A stretch of 64,000 bases of DNA from Fastidiosipila sanguinis (lineage in GTDB: Bacteria > Bacillota > Clostridia > Saccharofermentanales > Fastidiosipilaceae), in the NCBI RefSeq assembly GCF_002998295.1, contig NZ_CP027226.1:868001-932000 (forward strand), read 5' to 3'. This document shows positions 56,966-64,000 of this stretch, one piece after another; position 1 is the first letter of the stretch; the number at the start of each line of letters is the position of its first letter. The notes beneath the pieces were generated by a model. That model did not search any database. It saw nothing but the letters and a program-made list of their open reading frames with translations, and was not told the DNA's origin. A program made the translations under genes and the position numbers.

Positions 56966-59317
56966 TTATTTTACATTTTTAAATACATAGACTGCTTTTC
57001 TAGCATTGTCCCATTCTATTGTTTGGTTTTTACCATCTTTAATATCTCCATGACTTGCTCCAAAAGCTTTGGCAATGTTTGAAATTGAAGCATGAATTCT
57101 TCCATTTATAATCACTGGCTTAACATCTGAATTGTAGACCTTTCCATCTGAATCTTTCATAACACCAGTATCAATATTTAGTCTTAATGTCTTTTTAGCT
57201 AGGATATTATTCTCTTTATTTGAGAAAATAGCTTCACGAGTAGAGTTGTCATACTCAACATTAAAACCGAGAGTATAAGCAATATATCTTACTGGAATCA
57301 TAGTTCTTCCTTGGTCTACATAAGTTTTTACATCCATATATACTGTTGTCTTACCATCTTTATTGATAATGTTATAAAAGTTTTTGTCTACTTGGAAAAC
57401 TGCAAATTCTTTTTCATCTTTAACTTGTTTTTTGCCTTGTTGTTCCTCCTGTTTTTTCATCTTGTTAAGATCAAATTGATTTAGGATATTCTTGTCATCA
57501 GCTTTCAAAATTTCGTCCCACTTCTTATCTTGAGATTTCTTATCTTCTTTCTTCTCTTTGTTTTCTCTTTGGAGTTTTAAAAGTTCATCTAATTTCTTAG
57601 ATAAGTCTTGATTTAGATTTTTATCTTTTTCATCTTTAGCTTGTTTTTCAAGTTCTTCTTTAGCTTTTTTATTTGCTTCCTCGATTAACTTCTTTGCTTC
57701 TTCGATTTTCTTATCTAAATCTTTTTTTAGCTTTTTAATTTCTTCTTCAGAAGTTTTTTGTTTTTCTTCTAGCTCTTTAATTTTCTCTTCTAATTCTTTT
57801 TTTGTATTTTCAGAAGATTCTTTTAAACTATCAATAGCCTTTTGAAGCTCTTCAATTTTCTTACAACATTCTGACTTAGAATTTTCTGTCTCTTTCTTTT
57901 TAGACTCAAGGTCTTTTATCTTAGTATCTTTTTCATCAAGAGCTTTTTCTAAGTCCTTAATTTTATTATCTTTATCCTCGATTTCTTTAGTCTTCTTTGC
58001 AAGTTCTCCTTCTAAAGACTCAAGCTTTTCTTGCATTTCTTTGATTTTATTTTCGTTTTTGTCGGTCTTCTCTTTCTCAGCTTCTAACTCCCATTTTGTA
58101 GATGAATAATCTTCTTTTAGTTTTGCATTTTCATCTTGTAATCTTTTTAATTCATCTTTAAGCTGAGTAATTTCTGCTATTAGTCCATCATTATTGGAGT
58201 TTTTAAGATTCTCAATTTCTTTATTCAATTGAGCAATCTTATTATCTTTATCTCTAATCTCTTCTTCTAGCTTAGTCTTTTCTTGTTTTAGTTTTTCTCC
58301 ATTATCTTTGCAAGATTCTAACTTTTCCTTTAATTCATCTATCTTTGATTGGTATTCTTTTTTCTTATCATTTAAGTCTTTAATCTGATTTTCTAAGTCC
58401 TTAATGTTTTTAGTTAAATCATCAATCTTATTGTCCTTTTCATCAATATCTTGTCCTGTTAAATCTGTTTGAGTATCAATGGAATATTTATTTGGATTGT
58501 ATATAGTCATCTTTCCTTGATACATATCATTGTTATAATCAAATTCAAGTTCTACACTATCTACATTCTTATCAAAGACAAACTCTCCATTTTCATACCT
58601 CAATCCATTAGGAATAGATTTGAATCCTTGATTTCCCTTGAAACCAAAATGATTTTCGTAAAATGGATTTTGTTTTGGTCTATATTCAACTTCTTGATTA
58701 TGGAATACTCCCTTACTGTTAATATTTGGATTGCCTAAAACTTTTATAGTGTGCAATTTATTTCTTGAAAAAGCATATTGTTCAATTGTCTTCACAGACT
58801 TCGGTATAGTTATTTCTTGGAGGTTATTTCTTTCAAAAGCATTATGTTCAATATTTTCCAAAGTATCAGGTAAAGTCACTTCTCTAAGTCCACAATTGAA
58901 AAATGCTAAACCACCAAGATAAGTTAGACTACTTGATAGTTTTACCTCGTCTATACTTGCTTCGTAAAAGGCAGCATAGCCTAAATGATTAACAGAATCA
59001 GGAATAATTACTTTATCCCAATGTTTGCCACGTCCAAATTCTCTTTTATATCTAAGTTCATCATTTGAATGACTTAAAGAATAATTTCCATTTATAGACT
59101 TCGTTCCTTCAGGAAATACTAGAATATTTGTCTTCTCTTTCTTTTCTAAGCCTTTATCACTAAAGGCAATTATATTTCCCTCAGAGGAATACATAAAATC
59201 ATCTTCCGTCCAAGTAACATCAGACTTTGCAAATGCACTTGTATGCACAGTTGATGTTAAAACTAATAAAAGAGCCATAAAAAAGGCTCTTAGTCTGTTC
59301 GTATTAAATTTCTTCAT
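56966..59317 (-). CDS. Surface protein: leucine-rich repeats, long coiled coil, stalk domain
   Basis: This 783-aa protein has a signal peptide (about 1-31) and BspA-type leucine-rich repeats (about 95-195; VIPDSVNHLGYAAFYEASID, TLPDTLENIEHNAFERN). A very long Lys/Glu coiled coil (about 285-620) follows, then a C-terminal copper-amine-oxidase stalk (QGRTMIPVRYIAYTLGFNVEY, about 680-780). It sits in the conjugation operon where other elements have a surface adhesin, so a cell-contact role during mating is plausible. It starts 14 bp inside the end of the DUF4315 gene. The stalk fold is shared with the cargo protein at 37.0-38.0 kb. Confidence 0.85.
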   Translation of the reverse strand: MKKFNTNRLRAFFMALLLVLTSTVHTSAFAKSDVTWTEDDFMYSSEGNIIAFSDKGLEKKEKTNILVFPEGTKSINGNYSLSHSNDELRYKREFGRGKHWDKVIIPDSVNHLGYAAFYEASIDEVKLSSSLTYLGGLAFFNCGLREVTLPDTLENIEHNAFERNNLQEITIPKSVKTIEQYAFSRNKLHTIKVLGNPNINSKGVFHNQEVEYRPKQNPFYENHFGFKGNQGFKSIPNGLRYENGEFVFDKNVDSVELEFDYNNDMYQGKMTIYNPNKYSIDTQTDLTGQDIDEKDNKIDDLTKNIKDLENQIKDLNDKKKEYQSKIDELKEKLESCKDNGEKLKQEKTKLEEEIRDKDNKIAQLNKEIENLKNSNNDGLIAEITQLKDELKRLQDENAKLKEDYSSTKWELEAEKEKTDKNENKIKEMQEKLESLEGELAKKTKEIEDKDNKIKDLEKALDEKDTKIKDLESKKKETENSKSECCKKIEELQKAIDSLKESSENTKKELEEKIKELEEKQKTSEEEIKKLKKDLDKKIEEAKKLIEEANKKAKEELEKQAKDEKDKNLNQDLSKKLDELLKLQRENKEKKEDKKSQDKKWDEILKADDKNILNQFDLNKMKKQEEQQGKKQVKDEKEFAVFQVDKNFYNIINKDGKTTVYMDVKTYVDQGRTMIPVRYIAYTLGFNVEYDNSTREAIFSNKENNILAKKTLRLNIDTGVMKDSDGKVYNSDVKPVIINGRIHASISNIAKAFGASHGDIKDGKNQTIEWDNARKAVYVFKNVK

Positions 59318-59543
59318 TATGAATGTTCTCCTTTTCTTTTAATTTTTCTTCTCTTTTTCTATCATTAATTTTCTCCATTAATTCTTCCAAGCTAATATTG
59401 TTCCTCCTAAGAGTAACAATTATTTCTTCATTTTCAACTTGTATTTCTTCGTCGCAAATTTCCTTGTATTTTGCATTTAAATCTTTTAACTTCTCTTCTA
59501 TTTTTTTCTTTTTGTTCCTAATACTTACAAGCTTTTTGTTCAC
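59304..59543 (-). CDS. DUF4315-family small coiled-coil protein
   Basis: The better start is GTG at 59543 (reads NKKLVSIRNKKKK) with AAGGGAG upstream; the longer frame starts inside the previous gene. The 79-aa product is a helical Lys-rich segment followed by EIIVTLRRNNISLEELMEKI, which matches the DUF4315 signature (EIVxxVRGMNISLxDL). It is found in this place in most elements of the type. Function unknown. Confidence 0.8.
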   Translation of the reverse strand: MNKKLVSIRNKKKKIEEKLKDLNAKYKEICDEEIQVENEEIIVTLRRNNISLEELMEKINDRKREEKLKEKENIHNEEI

Positions 59544-59557
59544 ATAATATCTCCCTT

Positions 59558-62125
59558 CTATCTTGGTCTTCCAAATCCATAAAAGTGTGATTTCCAATAT
59601 TTTGAATTTATTGATGTGTATTGAATTGGATCTCCTGCGTGAATCATCATTCCGTTACCTGCATATATTCCTACGTGAGATATTGGAGTTCCACTGTTAT
59701 ATGTTGAGTGGAAAAATATAATATCTCCAGGTTGAGCTTCACTTGGACTTACTGGATTACAATAGTCTTTGTATATTCTCCATGCAGTTGTTCTTGGCAT
59801 TCTCTTTACACCAGACTTTGTAAATGACCAACATACAAAACCTGAACAGTCAAAGTTAGATGGTCCACTTGCTCCAAACACATATCTTTTGCCTATATGT
59901 TTTTCTGCTTCATTAAATAAGGCTTTGGTAGTTTCAGAATCAAAAGCAAGACCAGGATTTCCAAAGTTTGGATTGTCTACTATTTCTCCTAAGTCCCCAT
60001 TACCTGATCCAAAAACATCTCCCATATTTCCCTTAGCTTCAAGAAGAGCTTCATAATGAACTACATTATCTGGATAATCTTTAAATATTTCCCTAACAAC
60101 TTCATCCATTTCTTTTTTCTTTAAAGTTACAATTAACTTTTTATATTCGTACTCTTCTTTTTCATAGCTAGTATAAGGATTGCCACGACTATCATATCTA
60201 GTTTTTGCTACTGTTCTTGTTCTAATTTCAATTTCTTCCTTAAAATCAAGTTTATACATCTTATCGAAAAGCTCTTTTAAAATTCCTTTTACTTCAGTTG
60301 CTGATTTTACTTCTCCACATCTTGAAGTTATATAGGATAAAAGTTCATGGGTATTATGACCAATTTCACCTTCTTTGTTTATGATGTATTCGTCATATCC
60401 AGGATGACTTGTTTTTACACTTTCGATTTGTGATTGTAGGTCATACTCCATTGATGAAAATTCTTGATTTACTTCACTTAGAACTGTGTCTTGTGATAGG
60501 TATGTTGTTGTCATTACTGAGTTAACAGAGTTACTTAATCCACTCATACCAACACTTCCACCACCAATCATGATTGATAGCATAAGACCTAGCCCTATTA
60601 CTAGAAATAAAACCATCTTACTTTTTCTTACAATTAGCTCTTTAGAAGCCTTGCCTAAACTTAAAATAGCTTTTTTAACCCTATCTACCAGTCTTGTTTC
60701 GTGCTTTTTAGCTATCATGCTCTTCATTTGTTTTCTCTGGTAAAACTTCTTAAACCTATTTTTCTTTATATAGGCGTCTGACTTTTTTAAATCTTCCAAG
60801 CCACTTTTAAACTCCAACTTGCTTTTTCTCTTTTTTATTTTCTTATCAAGTTTAGATAGCTTTTTTAAGGACTTTTTCTTTTTATCTAGCTTATACTTCC
60901 TTATTCCATGCTGGAGCTTAGAGCTTACATTAGCGGCCTTTTCTCCAGATTCTACACCAGTATTATCAGATCCTGAACTTAGATAATCTCTCACTAACTC
61001 TGAAGACTTAGCTCCAGATAATAAAACCCCAGAAGATAGACTTCCTTTAGTTTTATTCTTTAAGATATTATCCTTTAGCTTGCTTTTAGACTTTTCAAGC
61101 TCTCCAATCTTTTTATCTGAGATAAAGTCTTTAACATCTTGTGCTTTCTTAGAATCTTTCGTTAAAAATTTCTTAGATTCATTTTTTAAGTCATCGATTT
61201 TCTTTCGAGTAAATTTATCACTCTCATAATTTTTTCTTTTGTAGTAGGTCTTCTTTTTATTAACTTTCCTTTGTTCTGAAGATTTAAGACTTGTTTCCTT
61301 TTCATCTTTTATAAATTCAAGATTATTGTCTTTAACCTCAGAATTGTCAAAAGTCTTATCTGTATCAACTACGCTTAGCTTATTTTCTTTATCTATTTCA
61401 TTAGAAATTTTTCCCTTATCTCTAAACTTTTTTTCTTGATAAAGCTTCTGCTTTTGCTTTTTATCGATATTAGTATTACTTTCGTTCTTGCTTACTTCAT
61501 CTAAAACATGCTTATCTTTTCTATATATTCTCTTGCTTTTCTTTGCTTCAATAGGTTTATCTTCACTTGTATGGATTCGCTTAGACTCTTTCTCGTTGAT
61601 TTTGTCTTGGAATTTATCCTTACTATGGATAAGTTTATCCTCATAATTTTTAAGAACTTGTCTTTTTCTTGATGTCTTTTTATTACTTATTGGTTGAGCC
61701 TTAGCTGAAATATCATCTGTTGTTAGTTTATTAGAATTAATATTTCTACTGTTTTCACTATCAAAATTTACTTTTTTAAAGTCTACATCAAGTTTAAAGC
61801 TTTCATCTGTCTTTATTTCAAGATTAGCTTGTTTTATTTCTTCAGCCTTATCCTTATTATCTAAAGCTTCTTTTCTAATTCTTTCCTTGTTTTTAGACTT
61901 CTGAAAATCTTTTAGTTTATCTTGTTTTTGCTCTTTAGATAATACATTCTCATGAATAAGTTTAGATTCTTTTTCTGAAATTTTATCTCCGAACCTATCC
62001 TTTGTCTTAATAATCTTATTAGTATAATCATCTGAATGAACAAGTTTACTATCAATATTCTGTTCAGGAGCGTCCCTATTTCGTATAATTTTCTTTTGAA
62101 AATCTTTTTTTAGTTTTTTATCCAT
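59558..62125 (-). CDS. Conjugation-associated wall hydrolase (NlpC/P60) with long basic N-terminus
   Basis: This 855-aa protein has residues 1-500 that are Lys-rich with internal repeats (DKFQDKINEKESKRIH recurs with variants near 40, 165 and 190). One membrane helix follows (MVLFLVIGLGLMLSIMIGGG, about 505-525), then a linker. The C-terminal NlpC/P60 domain (about 725-855) has catalytic Cys in NFDCSGFVC near 759 and His in ISHVGIY near 812. It should open the wall locally for the type IV channel (VirB1-like job). The N-terminal region is predicted to be inside the cell. The usual extra lysozyme domain of related proteins is not seen. Confidence 0.88.
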   Translation of the reverse strand: MDKKLKKDFQKKIIRNRDAPEQNIDSKLVHSDDYTNKIIKTKDRFGDKISEKESKLIHENVLSKEQKQDKLKDFQKSKNKERIRKEALDNKDKAEEIKQANLEIKTDESFKLDVDFKKVNFDSENSRNINSNKLTTDDISAKAQPISNKKTSRKRQVLKNYEDKLIHSKDKFQDKINEKESKRIHTSEDKPIEAKKSKRIYRKDKHVLDEVSKNESNTNIDKKQKQKLYQEKKFRDKGKISNEIDKENKLSVVDTDKTFDNSEVKDNNLEFIKDEKETSLKSSEQRKVNKKKTYYKRKNYESDKFTRKKIDDLKNESKKFLTKDSKKAQDVKDFISDKKIGELEKSKSKLKDNILKNKTKGSLSSGVLLSGAKSSELVRDYLSSGSDNTGVESGEKAANVSSKLQHGIRKYKLDKKKKSLKKLSKLDKKIKKRKSKLEFKSGLEDLKKSDAYIKKNRFKKFYQRKQMKSMIAKKHETRLVDRVKKAILSLGKASKELIVRKSKMVLFLVIGLGLMLSIMIGGGSVGMSGLSNSVNSVMTTTYLSQDTVLSEVNQEFSSMEYDLQSQIESVKTSHPGYDEYIINKEGEIGHNTHELLSYITSRCGEVKSATEVKGILKELFDKMYKLDFKEEIEIRTRTVAKTRYDSRGNPYTSYEKEEYEYKKLIVTLKKKEMDEVVREIFKDYPDNVVHYEALLEAKGNMGDVFGSGNGDLGEIVDNPNFGNPGLAFDSETTKALFNEAEKHIGKRYVFGASGPSNFDCSGFVCWSFTKSGVKRMPRTTAWRIYKDYCNPVSPSEAQPGDIIFFHSTYNSGTPISHVGIYAGNGMMIHAGDPIQYTSINSKYWKSHFYGFGRPR

Positions 62126-62132
62126 ATCACAC

Positions 62133-64000
62133 CTACTTAGCTTCTTCTGGTTTTGTTGTCATTAGCTTATATAACATGGTGTCTTTAGGGAATTTATCTA
62201 TAAAGGGAACAATAGTATTTCCGAAGAATAATAATCCCTCACCTGCATTTGAATTAGTTATATAGTTTAGCTGATAAGGCGATATTTTTAGTTTCTTTGC
62301 AAGTATATCTCTATCTCCAGATGCTTGATTTAACATTAGAACAAAGTCTGTATTATCAAAGATATTTTCAATTTCCTGACTTGTTAAAAGGTCTTTTACG
62401 TTTTGAGTTATACCTGTTGGAATACCTCCCCATTTTCTAAATCTTTTCCATATTTCTACAGAATATGAAGCAGTTTGTGGGTCTTTTAATAAAAGGTGGA
62501 ACTCATCTATATAGTATCTTGTAGACTTGCTTCCTCTATTTAGGGAAACCTTGTTCCAAACTTGATCTTGAATTACAAGCATACCTATTTTTTTAAGTTG
62601 TGTTCCTAGCTCTTTTATATCAAAACAGAGCAGTTGCCTATTTAGATCAACATTTGACCTATTATTAAATACATTAAGACTTCCCTTAACATAAATTTCC
62701 ATTTCTGTTGCTAGTTTTCTACCAACTCCCTCTTCTTGAGATAGGAGCATATCGTATAAATCTCCTAATATTGGCATATTTTCTGGTTTAGGGTCTTCAA
62801 AATATTTCTGATATATCTTTGGTAAGCACCTATCTATAACAGATTTTTCTGCAGCAGTAAGACCAGATCCTCCTACTACAAGTTCAAGCATAGACATAAT
62901 GAAGTTTGCCTTATCCTTTAAAGGTGCGTCCCCATCTCCATAGTTCATATTAATATCTAATGGATTTAGGTAGTCCTTTGATTTTGCCGAAACTTTAATA
63001 ACTTCTCCATTAAATTGTTTTACAAGGTTTGAATACTCGCCCTCAGGATCACAAATAATTACATCATCATCTGTGACAAGAATTGCATTTGCCATCTCTC
63101 TCTTTGCCGAGAAAGATTTACCAGAACCTGGTGTTCCTAATATTAGTCCGTTAGGGTTCTTTAGTTTCTTCCTATCTGCCATAATCAAGTTTTGGCTAAG
63201 GGCATTTAAGCCATAATACAAAGAATTTGCCGAATCAATAAATAGCTCTTCTGTTGTAAAAGGCATAAAGACTGCCGTTGATGATGAAGTTAAAAATCTT
63301 TTTATCTCGACTTGATTAATTCCTAGAGGTAAGACAGAAACAAGTCCTTGTTCTTGTTGATGAGATAATCTTTTTACCTGACAATTATGTCTGTTTGCAA
63401 TTGATGATATTTGAGCAATAGTGTTTTCTAATTTTTGATTAGTCCTAGCAAAATTCATCATTACTATGGTAACTACAAAGAGCCTTTCATCTCTATTTTG
63501 TAAGTCAGATAACATGGACTTAACATCCGCCCCAAAAGTATTTATATCTGATGGAATAATATCCATATCATATCCAGCACGAACTGCTTTCTTTTGTTCT
63601 TCAATTTTCATTCTATCCAGGTCTGTGTTTTTTCTCTTAATGAGTTTAATAGCTTCTGCTTGTTCAACTACATCTATATGAAAAGCTACATAAATATTGT
63701 CATCAATATCTAAAAACTCAGATAACATTCTGTCTGATAGCTCACTTGCAAGTATTTGAAAATGGCTTACTGCTCCAATATATTTCCCAAATTTAAAACT
63801 ATTTGCTGGTGAAAAATTAAAGATATTTGGAGTTATATGTGATTTTGTAGACTCTTTCTTCTTCAAATCTTTATATGAAAAATCAAAGTTTTTATCTGGA
63901 TTTAACATATCGTGAACAAGTCTTAGTCTTTCTTCGCCATCAAGGCTTTCTGCTCTTACTCCCATAGATTTAAAGTTAGATAAAATATCTACTTCAAGTC
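62133..64000 (-). CDS. virB4: VirB4-type conjugation ATPase, partial (5' end outside window)
   Basis: The frame is open to the window edge (reads LEVDILSNFKSMGVRAES at the top), so the ATG at 63965 is internal; 621 residues are visible of about 800. Walker A is GTPGSGKSFSAKREM, Walker B is YYIDEFHLLL, followed by QNVKDLL and a C-terminal arginine-rich motor part. It powers the type IV secretion channel at the inner membrane face. It is spaced 7 bp from the hydrolase gene, in one long transcript. Confidence 0.93.
   Translation of the reverse strand, partial: LEVDILSNFKSMGVRAESLDGEERLRLVHDMLNPDKNFDFSYKDLKKKESTKSHITPNIFNFSPANSFKFGKYIGAVSHFQILASELSDRMLSEFLDIDDNIYVAFHIDVVEQAEAIKLIKRKNTDLDRMKIEEQKKAVRAGYDMDIIPSDINTFGADVKSMLSDLQNRDERLFVVTIVMMNFARTNQKLENTIAQISSIANRHNCQVKRLSHQQEQGLVSVLPLGINQVEIKRFLTSSSTAVFMPFTTEELFIDSANSLYYGLNALSQNLIMADRKKLKNPNGLILGTPGSGKSFSAKREMANAILVTDDDVIICDPEGEYSNLVKQFNGEVIKVSAKSKDYLNPLDINMNYGDGDAPLKDKANFIMSMLELVVGGSGLTAAEKSVIDRCLPKIYQKYFEDPKPENMPILGDLYDMLLSQEEGVGRKLATEMEIYVKGSLNVFNNRSNVDLNRQLLCFDIKELGTQLKKIGMLVIQDQVWNKVSLNRGSKSTRYYIDEFHLLLKDPQTASYSVEIWKRFRKWGGIPTGITQNVKDLLTSQEIENIFDNTDFVLMLNQASGDRDILAKKLKISPYQLNYITNSNAGEGLLFFGNTIVPFIDKFPKDTMLYKLMTTKPEEAK

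Overview
ORGANISM. The window is AT-rich, with Shine-Dalgarno AGGAGG sites, a PurR-type purine repressor, late cobalamin genes, an LPXTG-like surface protein and a large Tn1549/CD1107-type conjugative element. This points to a low-GC anaerobic Bacillota (Clostridia/Tissierellia, such as the Gram-positive anaerobic cocci). The sequence alone does not fix the genus.

CHROMOSOME (1-11580). All genes but one are on the minus strand. They are the 5' end of purR, a small cobalamin-completion cluster (PurM-like protein, cobS, cobC-like phosphatase), a plus-strand lipoprotein, a wall-anchored beta-helix/Cna-B surface protein, and a type I restriction system hsdM-hsdS-hsdR. hsdM is cut: its N-terminal part is missing and the reading frame stops at position 11580, where foreign DNA begins.

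INTEGRATIVE CONJUGATIVE ELEMENT (11581 to beyond 64000). The left end carries three large serine recombinases. The first-transcribed one has its 3' end interrupted by a 1076-bp insertion sequence with a 25-bp target duplication. Next come a sigma-like regulator, an XRE/ImmA regulatory pair, a RhuM protein, a candidate oriT, and MobC plus a MOB relaxase. A second XRE/ImmA-like pair follows, in which the protease gene is frameshifted.

CARGO 1 (25.7-35.6 kb). This is a probable ribosomally made, radical-SAM-modified peptide (RiPP) cluster. It has a 62-aa Cys-rich precursor, a SPASM radical SAM maturase, an ABC exporter without a leader-peptidase domain, a short M16-like protein with an HLLEH motif, two ABC-2 permeases and an ATPase. 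The set of functions resembles the subtilosin alb operon. A decayed second copy of the IS and a plus-strand membrane-anchored protein lie between the maturase and the transport genes.

CARGO 2 (36.4-42.6 kb). This block is flanked by two copies of an OB-fold (SSB-like) gene segment. It holds a frameshifted fragment of a phage tape-measure protein, a BlaI/M56-type (BlaR1-like) regulatory pair, a secreted beta-propeller/NlpC-P60 protein, a copper-amine-oxidase-stalk protein, and a dead ABC-ATPase fused to an HTH domain.

CONJUGATION MODULE (42.6-64.0 kb). All genes are on the minus strand and most overlap or nearly abut. In transcription order they are VirB4 (cut by the window edge), an NlpC/P60 wall hydrolase, a DUF4315 protein, a LRR/coiled-coil surface protein, a DUF4366 (CD1107-type) protein, topoisomerase III, a cytosine-5 methylase, a giant ArdC-like/methylase/helicase, and an SSB-like protein. 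The giant gene is split cleanly by a 2341-bp group II intron. The intron's reverse transcriptase has an in-frame stop just before its HNH domain.
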